Numbered from the stretch's first letter, positions 1-7,143 are shown. The stretch is DNA of 9,219 bases from Candidatus Sumerlaeota bacterium (GCA_026398575.1 JAPLSP010000406.1:1-9219); one strand, 5' to 3'. The notes: a model not told the origin generated them from the sequence alone. Numbers and translations are program-made.

Positions 1-3000
1 GGCGCGTTCGACTTCATCGGGGGACAGTCGCGCAACAACTTCGCCGCGCTGAGCATTTCCACCGGTCTGGCCACTGCCTGGGATCCGGCGGCGGATGTTA
101 CGGTCGCGAGCGTTGCGATCTGGGATTCGAACATCTACGCGGGAGGCATGTTTGAGAATATCGGGGGACAGGCGCGCCATTGCCTTGCGGAACTGGAATC
201 CGCTTCGGGCCTGGCCACGGCTTGGAATCACGATCCTTTCTCCCCCGATCTGTTTTACAATCAATTATTCGTAATTGTTTATGCCATTGCGATTGCCGAT
301 GAGGGGAACACGGTCTATGTCGGCGGCCAGACAGTATATCCTTACGGAAATCCCCGCGGCAATTTCTCCCAGTATTCGACCATGTATGATATTGAATTCC
401 AGACCGACGGGCTGGCCGGCGCGTCGTTGGACGGGCCGACCACGCAGATCGTGGCATACGGCGCCAATGGGCGCCCGGTGACGGCCATCGCCCCCGAGGG
501 CTATCATCTGGCCGAATGGACCTGGGAGGGCGTGACGTACTCGACGGACAACCCCATCACCGTCACCGGCGTGACGCGCGACATGGTTCTCGTGGGGCAT
601 TTCACCACCAACACCTACACGCTGAATTACCTGGCCACGGCGCATGGGATCATCTCCGGATTCAATACTCAAACGGTCCAGCACGGAAGCGATGGCACAA
701 CCGTGACCGCTCAGCCCGCCACGGGATACCGTTTCGTTCAATGGAGCGACGGCTCGACGAAAAATCCCCGTCAGGACGTCGCCGTCACCACCAACATTAC
801 CGTCACGGCCGAGTTCGCGCTGAGGAAATTCGTGGTCAGCTTCAAGACGGATGGCACGCTGGGCGCCTCACTGGATGGAGAGACCTCGCAAACCGTCAGC
901 TATGGCGCCTCCTGCTCGCCCGTCACCGCCATGGCGTTCCACCCTTACAAGTTCGACCGATGGACCGTCCGGGGAGTCGCTTACTCGACCTCGAATCCGC
1001 TGACGGTGACCTCCGTGACCCAGAGCATGACCCTCACGGCGAACTTCATCATTGGCACGCTGACGCATACCGTCACTTTCCAGACGGATGGCACAGCAAG
1101 CGCCTCGATCTCCGGCGCGACGTCCCAGACCGTCGGTCATGGCGCCGACTGCGAGCAGGTGACGGCCGTGGCCCCGCTGGGGTATCAATTCACCCGCTGG
1201 ACACTGAACGGGAAGGCCTATTCCTCAAACAATCCGCTGACAGTGACCGATGTCATTGCGAACATGAACATCGTGGCAGAGTTCACCTCTGACGCCATGA
1301 CCCATACCGTCATCTTCCTGCTGGACGGCACGCCGGGGGCTTCCCTCGAGGGCGTCACGACCCAGTCCGTCGCCAACGGATCGGAGGGAACAACTGTTAC
1401 GGCCAAGGCCCCGGCCGGCTATCATTTCGTCAAGTGGACCCAGGGCGGAGGCGCGGACTACTCGACGGCCAATCCGCTGCAGGTGACCAACGTGACGGAA
1501 GACTTGATATTGACGGCCAACTTCGCTGGCAATATATACACCGTTGTTTTCCAGACTGATGGAACAGCCGGCGCCACGCTGGATGGTCCCACCTCGCAGG
1601 CAATCGCTCATGGCGCAAACGGCGAGGCTGTCACGGCCCGGCCACCCAAAGGCCGCAGCTTCCAGAAATGGACATTGGATGGGGAATTGTATTCAGCGGA
1701 CAATCCGCTGACGGTCACGAATGTGACCCAAAACATGACGCTGGTGGCCGTCTTCGGCATCGGCCTTCCGGTTTACACCGTCACCTTCCAGACGGATGAC
1801 ACTGCCAGCGCCAGCCTGGCGGGCGATCTGAGCCAAATGGTCGAGCAGGGCGAGGATTGCACAACCGTGACGGCCATTGCTCCCGCTCATCATCACTTTG
1901 TCCATTGGATGAATGGCAGGACGGCGTACTCGGACGCCAATCCGCTCGTGGTCTCGAATGTGACTTCGAATATGACGCTGAAGGCAAGTTTCGCTCTCGA
2001 CACTTACACCCTGAACTATGAAGCCGGCGCCTCGGGTTCGATCTCAGGCGACACGCCGCAGACGGTCGGATACGGCGACAATGGCACGACCGTCGTGGCC
2101 ATGCCAGATGTCGGCTATCACTTCGTCCGTTGGAGCGACGGCTCGACAGACAATCTGCGCATGGACAGCGCTGTGACGAGCGACATCACCGTCACGGCTA
2201 CGTTCGCCATTGATATCTTCACACTGCGCTATGCGGCGGGCGCCAACGGGTCCATTGCCGGTCAAACCAGTCAGACAATCGCCTATGGAGACAACGGCAC
2301 GACGGTGACGGCGGTTCCCGACATCACTTATCACTTCGTCCAATGGAGCGATGGCTCGACCGATAATCCGCGCGCGGATAACGCCGTGACGACCGACATC
2401 AGTGTCACGGCGCAGTTCGCGATCGGCAATTATACAGTGGTCTTCCAAACCGATGGGACGCCCGGAGCGTTTTTAGACGGCGCCACCACGCAGATGGTCG
2501 CTCATGGCGCTGATTGCGCGCCGGTGACGGCCAACGCCCCGGAGGGATTTCATTTTGTCAAATGGACGAATGACGGGGCCGATTACTCGATTTCGAATCC
2601 GCTCACGCTGACGAACATCATGAAAGACATGACGCTGACAGCCGTTTTCAAATCCAATGAGCTCGGTTCACTGGTAGTGATGATCCACCCGCAGGGCGCG
2701 ATAGACGCCGAGGCGCAATGGCGGCGCGTGGGGACCTCTCTGTGGCGCAACAGTGGCGAGATCGAAAGCGATATCAGCACGGGCTCTCAAACCGTCGAGT
2801 TCAAAACTATAACCGGCTGGAACACGCCGCTGAACTCAAATGTGATGATCTACAAGGACCAGACGTCCACACTGTCCTGTGTCTATGTCAATGCCGTGAA
2901 ACTGCAAAGGATTCGCGACTATCTGCTGGGAAACAGTCTGGATAATACCAGCCTTGATTTCAATTCGGATGGGAAAATAGATATCGCGGATCTGATACGC

Positions 3001-3021
3001 TTGATCAACGTGGGAGACTGA
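1..3021 (+). CDS. Giant exported repeat protein (beta-propeller / InlB B-type repeats / dockerin-like C-terminus), 5' truncated
   Basis: The frame is open from base 1 to the TGA at 3019-3021, giving 1006 visible residues; the true start lies outside the window. Visible order: two propeller-like blades (residues about 1-100) with the pattern G-x-F-x-x-I-G-G-Q ... T/S-G-L-A-T-A-W; a linker to 128; ten tandem repeats of 71-79 residues (129-886) resembling the InlB B / divergent InlB B (Flg_new) families; a beta domain (about 887-964) of the 'HPQGAIDAEAQWRR' type; and a C-terminus with the loop DFNSDGKIDIAD (986-997), which has ligands D986, N988, D990 and D997 of a dockerin or EF-hand loop. Only one clear loop is present, whereas classical dockerin I has two, so cohesin binding is not established. 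No anchor motif is seen. The role is probably adhesion or scaffolding at the cell surface; the substrate is unknown. The first in-frame ATG (148) lies inside the second blade and has no ribosome site, so it is not the start. Confidence 0.9.
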   Translation, partial: GAFDFIGGQSRNNFAALSISTGLATAWDPAADVTVASVAIWDSNIYAGGMFENIGGQARHCLAELESASGLATAWNHDPFSPDLFYNQLFVIVYAIAIADEGNTVYVGGQTVYPYGNPRGNFSQYSTMYDIEFQTDGLAGASLDGPTTQIVAYGANGRPVTAIAPEGYHLAEWTWEGVTYSTDNPITVTGVTRDMVLVGHFTTNTYTLNYLATAHGIISGFNTQTVQHGSDGTTVTAQPATGYRFVQWSDGSTKNPRQDVAVTTNITVTAEFALRKFVVSFKTDGTLGASLDGETSQTVSYGASCSPVTAMAFHPYKFDRWTVRGVAYSTSNPLTVTSVTQSMTLTANFIIGTLTHTVTFQTDGTASASISGATSQTVGHGADCEQVTAVAPLGYQFTRWTLNGKAYSSNNPLTVTDVIANMNIVAEFTSDAMTHTVIFLLDGTPGASLEGVTTQSVANGSEGTTVTAKAPAGYHFVKWTQGGGADYSTANPLQVTNVTEDLILTANFAGNIYTVVFQTDGTAGATLDGPTSQAIAHGANGEAVTARPPKGRSFQKWTLDGELYSADNPLTVTNVTQNMTLVAVFGIGLPVYTVTFQTDDTASASLAGDLSQMVEQGEDCTTVTAIAPAHHHFVHWMNGRTAYSDANPLVVSNVTSNMTLKASFALDTYTLNYEAGASGSISGDTPQTVGYGDNGTTVVAMPDVGYHFVRWSDGSTDNLRMDSAVTSDITVTATFAIDIFTLRYAAGANGSIAGQTSQTIAYGDNGTTVTAVPDITYHFVQWSDGSTDNPRADNAVTTDISVTAQFAIGNYTVVFQTDGTPGAFLDGATTQMVAHGADCAPVTANAPEGFHFVKWTNDGADYSISNPLTLTNIMKDMTLTAVFKSNELGSLVVMIHPQGAIDAEAQWRRVGTSLWRNSGEIESDISTGSQTVEFKTITGWNTPLNSNVMIYKDQTSTLSCVYVNAVKLQRIRDYLLGNSLDNTSLDFNSDGKIDIADLIRLINVGD
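385..2658 (+). repeat. Ten tandem InlB B-type protein repeat units of two classes (coding repeat)
   Basis: Units begin at 385, 613, 826, 1066, 1303, 1534, 1771, 2002, 2215 and 2428; the last ends at 2658. Seven long units (1, 3-7, 10; 76-80 codons) carry FQTDGT-like starts and a YS-x-x-NPLTVT-x-V-T block. Three short units (2, 8, 9; 71 codons) start YTLNY or similar and carry WSDGST, then N-x-R-x-D and ITVTA-x-FA. The order is long-short-long x5-short-short-long. All units share the core Q-x-V-x-x-G ... VTA-x-P ... F-x-x-W. Adjacent units differ at many silent sites, so the array is not a recent expansion or an assembly collapse. Confidence 0.9.
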
Positions 3022-3078
3022 GTTCGGCGTGATCAATGCGAGGCGGACGAGACATAAGAGAAGCGCAGGAAAAATCAG

Positions 3079-4206
3079 TCATTTGTCAATATCCGCCAAC
3101 TCGAAAAGCGCCAGTCTGATGCGCTCATAGGGGGACTTGGCGCCGCACTCGTAGAGGCAGGCGATTCGGCCTTGGGCTGTAACGGCGATATCCGAATAGG
3201 CGCTTGGGCCATCATGCAGCATTTTGCTCGAAGACCAGGTCGAGCCTTCGTCATAGCTCGCTCTGATCGTCATGGACGTCCGGATGGTTGCGCTTGCGGG
3301 ATTCGAGAACAGGATGACGTTCTCGCGCCCCTCTCCCGGCCAGGAATACCGCCGGATGCTTGCCTGGCAGATGGGTTCGATCAAGGCATTATCGAAGCGC
3401 TGCCCGCTCCACTTCGCGCCGCCGTCGTCGCTGAAGGCGACCTGCCGCGCGCGGCTGGCTTTATTATAATTGCGCATGTTGAGCATCAGGCGGTTATTGG
3501 CGAGTTCGACGACCTCACATTCATTGACGTTGTGGACAGGCGAGCTTCCGCCCAGTTTCCATGTCTTGCCGTGATCGTCGCTGTAGATCGCGTGGGAAAA
3601 ATACTTCTTCGTGCCGGCTTCGATGTGATCACAGGGGATCACGAGCCGTCCGGCATGCGCGCCTTTTTCGATCTGAATTCCGGCGCCCGGACCCGTGGCA
3701 TACCAAGTCCAGGTTGTCGCCTTGACGTCAGCGGTGATCTCTTTGGGCGACGCCCAGGTCATTCCGTCGTCGCTGGAAGAAGTCACATACACGCGCCGGG
3801 TATCTTTGCTCTTTTGGTCAATGATCTGCGGTTCGCGATCATCCCCCCGATTCCAAGTCGAGAGGAGCCATACGGTCCCTGTTTCGCGATCCACCACCGG
3901 CGATGGATTCCCGCACGTATTGTCCCCGTCATCCCAGACAACCTGCTGATCGGACCACGTCTTGCCGCTGTCTGTTGAACGCTTGAGCAGCAGATCAATG
4001 TTGCCAGTATCGCCCCTGCCAGTTTTTCGTCCTTCGCAAAACGCCAGCAGTGTTCCCTTCGCTGTTATGGCGAGGGCCGGGATGCGATAGGTGTTGTAAC
4101 CATCCTTGCCGCTCTGCCAAAGATCGTTCTGGGAAATCTCACCTGCATTCATGTAGCTGGCGCACAGAATGCATACGCAGAAAGCCGTGCTCAATCTGAA
4201 AATCAT
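3079..4206 (-). CDS. Exported exo-alpha-sialidase (neuraminidase), GH33-type six-bladed propeller
   Basis: A 375-aa protein that should release terminal sialic acid from glycoconjugates outside the cytoplasm. It has the sialidase RIP motif (R41-I42-P43), EGR at 58-60, and five Asp boxes (S-x-D-x-G-x-T-W) at about 77-84, 144-151, 209-216, 259-266 (T replaced by K265) and 317-324. The catalytic set is present by position: Asp66 acid/base, Glu229 and Tyr337 nucleophile pair, and Arg41, Arg245, Arg309 carboxylate triad. The spacings Glu-Arg 16 and Arg-Tyr 28 match what I remember for the Micromonospora sialidase. The N-terminus (to about A21) is a short hydrophobic segment consistent with a Sec signal. 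The start chosen is the ATG at 4206, because AAGGAGG lies 5 nt upstream; an in-frame ATG 13 codons earlier has no such site. It is a single gene convergent with the repeat protein, whose stop is 57 bases away. Confidence 0.95.
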   Translation of the reverse strand: MIFRLSTAFCVCILCASYMNAGEISQNDLWQSGKDGYNTYRIPALAITAKGTLLAFCEGRKTGRGDTGNIDLLLKRSTDSGKTWSDQQVVWDDGDNTCGNPSPVVDRETGTVWLLSTWNRGDDREPQIIDQKSKDTRRVYVTSSSDDGMTWASPKEITADVKATTWTWYATGPGAGIQIEKGAHAGRLVIPCDHIEAGTKKYFSHAIYSDDHGKTWKLGGSSPVHNVNECEVVELANNRLMLNMRNYNKASRARQVAFSDDGGAKWSGQRFDNALIEPICQASIRRYSWPGEGRENVILFSNPASATIRTSMTIRASYDEGSTWSSSKMLHDGPSAYSDIAVTAQGRIACLYECGAKSPYERIRLALFELADIDK

Positions 4207-4210
4207 AAAT

Positions 4211-4218
4211 TCCTCCTT
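4211..4218 (-). promoter_or_regulatory. Strong Shine-Dalgarno of the sialidase gene
   Basis: Reads AAGGAGGA on the minus strand, near-perfect anti-16S complement, ending 4 nt before the ATG at 4206 (5 nt from the AAGGAGG core). It decides the start in favour of the 375-residue product. I could not pick a convincing -35/-10 pair upstream. Confidence 0.85.
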
Positions 4219-4240
4219 AATATTCCGATTCAGAATTACA

Positions 4241-4432
4241 GTCACGAATACCTACCTAAAGGACGAAAGCAATGCGGTCAGAAGTGGCGCCAGCATTTGG
4301 AGTGCGGTTGCTTGCTGCCGCTTAAGCGGCAGCAAGCAACCGCACTCCAAATGCTGGCGCCGCTCCAAGCCGCATGTTTTTTCCCTTAGTCATAAGAGTT
4401 TTCGATGATCTCATGTTATCGCATTTTCGAAT
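4241..4432 (-). repeat. Interspersed repeat element, copy A (interrupted by a palindrome)
   Basis: Read on the minus strand from 4432, the first 91 bases (4432-4342) align without gaps to 7144-7234 on the plus strand, with 67 of 91 identical by my count. Both start with ATTCG, contain ATGCGAT, CATGCGG and GGAGCGGC, and end with the identical 16-mer CCAGCATTTGGAGTGC. After the palindrome, similarity resumes (GCATTGC, then TCGTCCTTT) as in copy B downstream of its 16-mer. The element lies just upstream of the sialidase start. No protein or transposase is encoded in it. It is probably a nonautonomous repeat family; its name is unknown to me. Confidence 0.75.
4286..4361. repeat. 76-bp perfect palindrome, 38-bp arms, no loop
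   Basis: The dyad centre lies between 4323 and 4324 in CTTAAG; every base from 4286 pairs with its partner up to 4361, and pairing breaks at 4285/4362. The outer 20 bases of each arm (GGCGCCAGCATTTGGAGTGC) are the tail of repeat element A; the inner 18 bases (GGTTGCTTGCTGCCGCTT) have no counterpart in copy B. It can form a cruciform or a very stable RNA hairpin. A T-rich run follows on the plus strand after about 14 bases, too far for a standard terminator. Confidence 0.9.
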
Positions 4433-4483
4433 CTCAACACTTAGCTATTCATGCCGGAAACCGGCCATCCGCCCGTATAATGC

Positions 4484-4800
4484 TCACTTACACGTTTCGA
4501 GCCTTACCACGATGGAGCGCTGGAATGGCGGCAGAGTGATCATCCCATCCTTCAGCTCCAAGTCGGTCCAAGCGTCGGTCCAGGGCGAATAGGCGCGGTG
4601 GCGGGATCGAGCCCTTCGATGGCCCGAGCGAAGCGCGCGAAATGGCGCCACAAATCGGGTTTCTGAATGCTCTCGCGCCAGAACCAGATTTCCCCCGTGC
4701 CCGTGGCGCCGGCAAAGAAAGGCGCGAAGATCACATCATGCAGGAGCATTCCGTCCTTATCCTTGGCGTATAGCGGAGAAACGCCGGTGTGGCGGGGGCT
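4484..4800 (-). pseudogene. Frameshifted C-terminal remnant of a GH-A clan (GH5-like) glycoside hydrolase
   Basis: Two minus-strand frames join into one protein end. The first (4800-4594) reads from SPRHTGVSPLYAKDKDGM through FAGATGTGEIWFW to FARFARAIEGLDPAT. The second (4591-4484) reads YSPWTDAWTDLELKDGM and ends VVRLETCK plus TGA at 4486-4484. The frames differ by one base near 4591-4594, so one base is lost (or there is a sequencing error). The G-x-G-x-x-W-x-W ... hF-x-R-F-A ... G-L-D-P block is typical of the C-terminal strand/helix of GH5-like secreted glycosidases, followed by a small beta tail. The upstream catalytic part is missing: the frame meets a stop at about 4833 and shows no similarity I recognise beyond about 4810. 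It is most likely a decayed gene fragment. Family assignment is from memory and moderate. Confidence 0.65.
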
Positions 4801-5091
4801 GACTGCGACGGCTGAATGAGTTCGGTCCCAACATCAATCAAACCTCTCACGCCGCCTTCGCCAGCGCGGCATAGTGGGTTTGGATTTTGTGGTTCGCGAA
4901 TAGTTTGAGCAAGGCCATTGCGGGAGTCAACCTGATTGATTGCGGATTAGGATTGCGTGGACAGGTTGATAATCTCGATCTTTGCCAGTATTCATTGGGT
5001 GTAGGTTTCAGGACTGCGGACTAACAATGCCCTTCCGGTGTGATTCGGGGGTGACTTTCAGCTAATCCAGTTTGCTTCGCCCTCTTCGCCC
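4801..5091. other. Gene-poor stretch
   Basis: No gene supported. On the minus strand one short reading (about 4951-4847) ends LLKLFANHKIQTHYAALAKAA before a TGA; it has a plausible protein-like composition but no start or ribosome site and no family I recognise. It may be another gene remnant next to the glycosidase fragment. No RNA gene, repeat or strong hairpin was seen here. Confidence 0.5.
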
Positions 5092-5119
5092 TTGACAGCC
5101 CGGCTGCGGAGGTCACAAT
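5092..5119 (+). promoter_or_regulatory. Putative sigma70-type promoter for the membrane protein / M6 protease unit
   Basis: A perfect -35 hexamer TTGACA (5092-5097) is followed after 16 bases by CACAAT (5114-5119, four of six matches to TATAAT). Transcription would begin near 5126, giving a leader of about 105 nt that contains the first CCTTCAAT repeat array. Only the -35 is strong. Confidence 0.4.
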
Positions 5120-5173
5120 TGGCTTGTATATTTGCGTTGGCAAGATGATTGGCGCCGCGGACTATCATCGCTT

Positions 5174-5205
5174 GTTCCTTCAATATCCCTTCAATACCTT
5201 CAATC
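5174..5205 (+). repeat. Short direct-repeat array (CCTTCAAT) in the leader of the membrane-protein gene
   Basis: Three copies of CCTTCAAT in tandem, spaced about 12 and 10 bases, ending 26 bases before the start codon. The same core word recurs in a longer array at 5573-5636. It could be a regulator site or a minor repeat; no function is known to me. Confidence 0.6.
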
Positions 5206-5231
5206 TAAACGCTAAACAAAAGGAAAAAGAG

Positions 5232-5522
5232 ATGAATGACATGGGCTACTTCGGATGCCTCCTCCTTGCGGGAGTGTGTGCGCTGACTGCCGTCTTCGCC
5301 GCTTCTGCTCTGGTTCGGGCGAGGGGACGCCACGGTTCCGCCATCGCCCTTGCTGTTTCGTCCGCTGCCGGTTTCATATCAACGTTGCCGTTCGGGAGAA
5401 CCATGGAGATGCCGTGGCTGCCCGTCGTTGCAAGCGCATACTTCGGGACAATAGTTTTGGCTGTGATCCTCTGTTGCCTTTGTCAGATCAGGGAACAGAC
5501 GCGATCCAAGAAAACGGAGTAG
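5232..5522 (+). CDS. Small membrane protein, three predicted helices (96 aa)
   Basis: Starts MNDMGYFG and ends QTRSKKTE. Three hydrophobic stretches are visible: about residues 6-27 (YFGCLLLAGVCALTAVFAAS and on), about 36-53 (SAIALAVSSAAGFISTLPF) and about 61-83 (LPVVASAYFGTIVLAVILCC and on). These are separated by a basic loop (RARGRHG), with a charged tail, suggesting an inner-membrane protein. The start at 5232 is chosen because AAGGA sits 7 nt upstream; an in-frame ATG at 5124 would add 36 polar residues encoded across the repeat array and has no such site. I recognise no family. It is the first gene of a probable three-cistron unit ending with the M6 protease (19 nt, then an overlap), so a role linked to that protease is possible but only inferred. 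Confidence 0.7.
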   Translation: MNDMGYFGCLLLAGVCALTAVFAASALVRARGRHGSAIALAVSSAAGFISTLPFGRTMEMPWLPVVASAYFGTIVLAVILCCLCQIREQTRSKKTE

Positions 5523-5540
5523 AGATTGGAGAACAATATA

Positions 5541-5660
5541 ATGAAACGCTGTGCTGCGGAGTTTTGGCGTGTGTCCCTTAAATGCCTGTCCCTATCAATG
5601 GTCCCTTCAATGGACCCTTCAATTGTCCCTTCAATTGTCAACAAGGCTGATCATCCATGA
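5541..5660 (+). CDS. Candidate small ORF (39 aa) overlapping the protease start
   Basis: The ATG at 5541 follows GGAGAA (5528-5533) by 7 nt and runs 39 codons to a TGA at 5658-5660, overlapping the ATG of the next gene as ATGA. It begins MKRCAAEFWRVSLK; the second half is encoded by the 12-bp repeats and reads as a four-residue periodic peptide (VPSM, DPSI, VPSI). The good ribosome site and the ATGA junction suggest it is translated and couples translation into the protease gene, whose own ribosome site is weak. It may be a leader ORF with no functional peptide; a chance ORF across a noncoding repeat cannot be excluded. Confidence 0.4.
   Translation: MKRCAAEFWRVSLKCLSLSMVPSMDPSIVPSIVNKADHP
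5573..5636 (+). repeat. 12-bp tandem repeat array, consensus GTCCCTTCAATK
   Basis: Three exact-length copies begin at 5601, 5613 and 5625 (GTCCCTTCAATG, GACCCTTCAATT, GTCCCTTCAATT), preceded by degenerate copies at 5588 (13 bases) and 5573 (15 bases). It ends 20 bases before the protease ATG. The leftmost part (GTCCCTTAAATGCCTGTCCC) resembles short REP-like words I recall from environmental genomes; that resemblance is unverified. Confidence 0.75.
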
Positions 5661-7030
5661 AAAAAACGCTGTTTATCTTCGCGCAGACGGGGCTATTGAT
5701 GGCCCTGTCGGCGCTTTCTGCATTCCAGAACGCTCGGGCCGACGATGCCGCCGCTCAAGCCTCCAGCAAAAGCGCGGTGATAAAGATTCCCATGTTGGTC
5801 ATGCCGATAGAGTATTCGGACTGCAAGCTGACGCTGAAAGACGAAGATTGGAACAGGAAGATATTTTCGACGCCCACCAGGGAGGAGGAAGACCAGCGGT
5901 TTGACCTGTTCGGCTTCTGCGGCACGAGCGTCAACAACTACTACAAGGAAATCACGTGCGGCAAATTCCAGTTCGTGCCGGTTGCGGAGAATTGCGGAAC
6001 GCCCAACGACGGCGTGATACGGATAAGCCTTGGTACAAAACATCCGCTTGCGGATACCAGCTCGATGACGGCTGCGGTGAGTTTGGCGCTGGCCCAGGCG
6101 TCGCGATATATGAACGCTTCAAAATACGATCTGGATAAAAACAAAGCCCTGACGCCGAAGGAACTGGTCATCGTCGTTATCTCCGCCGGCGGCGAGGGAG
6201 ACGCGACGTACTCCAGGAATCGGACATATTATTCGAGGCTGAACTTCGGCGGCTGCCGCATCACGGGATTTGTCGCCGTGTCGGAGCGGAGGGATGATCT
6301 CAAAGATACATACGCGAAACTCGCCAAAGCGGCAGGAGTCGAGCCGAAGTACAAGGACTTTCCGGTTTCGGTCGGCACCCTGGTCCACGAACTCGGCCAT
6401 GAGTTCGGAACGCCCGATGTGCCTTTTACGGGCTATCTTACCGCCATGGGCTACGGGCAGAAGAACGCACGTACCGCCCTTTTTCCAGGAACAAAAATGG
6501 AATACAAGAGAAGTTCCCCAAGCCACTACGGCGCCTACACCATGGTGAAAGCCGGCTTCATCGTCCCCATCGTCCTGGAAAAAACGGGAGTGTACACCGT
6601 CAACTCCGCCGGCACGGGCAAATACAACGTTTATAAAATCCCGACCAAAAATCCGAAAGAATATTTCCTGATCGAAAACCGCCAGCAGGAAGGTTCTGAC
6701 CTGGCGTCGGGCGTTGCAGGCAAAGCCCGCAAACCCGGCGGGATCGCCTTATGGCACATCAACGAAGCCTTCGGCAAGAACGACGACAAGGATAAGCAGA
6801 TCATTACCATCGAGGAAGCGAGCGAAAAATCTCTGGGCTACAGTTTCCTGAAAAAAAGCCGCAGTTACCAAGCGCAGGATCCCTTTTATCCCCTGCCCGG
6901 GAACGCCGAGTTCAGCAGCGCTTCAACCCCCAATAACAAATCCTACGCCGGCGACCCGCAGCCGTGGACCATCACAGATTTTTCCGCTTCCGGTAGTGTG
7001 ATGACGTTCAAGTTCACGAGTTTGAAATAG
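5657..7030 (+). CDS. Secreted M6-family zinc metalloprotease
   Basis: A 457-aa endopeptidase of the immune inhibitor A-like (M6) type. The signal peptide is MKKTLFIFAQ... with probable cleavage after ARA28. Conserved M6 features appear in order: N-N-Y-Y-K-E-I-T-C-G-K-F (93-104), an Asp-rich EF-like loop YDLDKNKALTPKEL (157-170) before VIVVISAGGEG, the zinc motif HELGHEFGTPD (H244, E245, H248, probable third ligand D254), a likely Met-turn AMGYG (263-267), the S-P-S-H-Y-G-A-Y-T-M-V-K-A-G-F block (287-301), and EYFLIENRQQEGSD (335-348) followed by GIALWHINE (362-370). The last 30 residues form the usual beta end. Length and order fit a single-domain member without extra C-terminal binding modules. 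The ribosome site is weak (AAGG, 10 nt away), so coupling from the small ORF upstream may matter. It probably degrades extracellular protein; the substrate is unknown. Confidence 0.92.
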   Translation: MKKTLFIFAQTGLLMALSALSAFQNARADDAAAQASSKSAVIKIPMLVMPIEYSDCKLTLKDEDWNRKIFSTPTREEEDQRFDLFGFCGTSVNNYYKEITCGKFQFVPVAENCGTPNDGVIRISLGTKHPLADTSSMTAAVSLALAQASRYMNASKYDLDKNKALTPKELVIVVISAGGEGDATYSRNRTYYSRLNFGGCRITGFVAVSERRDDLKDTYAKLAKAAGVEPKYKDFPVSVGTLVHELGHEFGTPDVPFTGYLTAMGYGQKNARTALFPGTKMEYKRSSPSHYGAYTMVKAGFIVPIVLEKTGVYTVNSAGTGKYNVYKIPTKNPKEYFLIENRQQEGSDLASGVAGKARKPGGIALWHINEAFGKNDDKDKQIITIEEASEKSLGYSFLKKSRSYQAQDPFYPLPGNAEFSSASTPNNKSYAGDPQPWTITDFSASGSVMTFKFTSLK

Positions 7031-7143
7031 GACATTCCCAACGATGACTCGCGGTTCCATCCCATCTCGCTGGGCAGATTGAGGAAGGTTATTGAGTTTC
7101 AAAAGCGGCAGGAGAGAAGAGCGCATTATGGCGAAGTGCCCAT

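Noticed and set aside
516..1292. Plus-strand 258-aa open frame in another frame of the repeat protein
   Set aside because: Arg/His-rich shadow of the repeat units, with no recognisable motif.
148..3021. ATG at 148 as start of the repeat protein
   Set aside because: The same frame is open back to base 1, and the ATG falls inside the second propeller blade (GGMFENIGGQ), with no ribosome site.
3172..3978. Plus-strand 268-aa open frame opposite the sialidase
   Set aside because: Antisense shadow in a GC-rich gene; the sialidase motifs on the minus strand are unambiguous.
4207..4245. Upstream ATG (4245) adding 13 residues to the sialidase
   Set aside because: The added residues are encoded across the AAGGAGG site, which clearly serves the ATG at 4206; the longer form would bury the signal sequence.
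4847..4951. Minus-strand reading ending LLKLFANHKIQTHYAALAKAA
   Set aside because: Looks protein-like but has no start, ribosome site or family I can name; mentioned only as a possible remnant.
5124..5231. ATG at 5124 adding 36 residues to the small membrane protein
   Set aside because: The extension spans the promoter-proximal leader and repeat array, is polar, and lacks a ribosome site; AAGGA precedes 5232.
5573..5636. CRISPR array
   Set aside because: The units are 12 bp and directly abutting with no spacers, and no cas gene is nearby.
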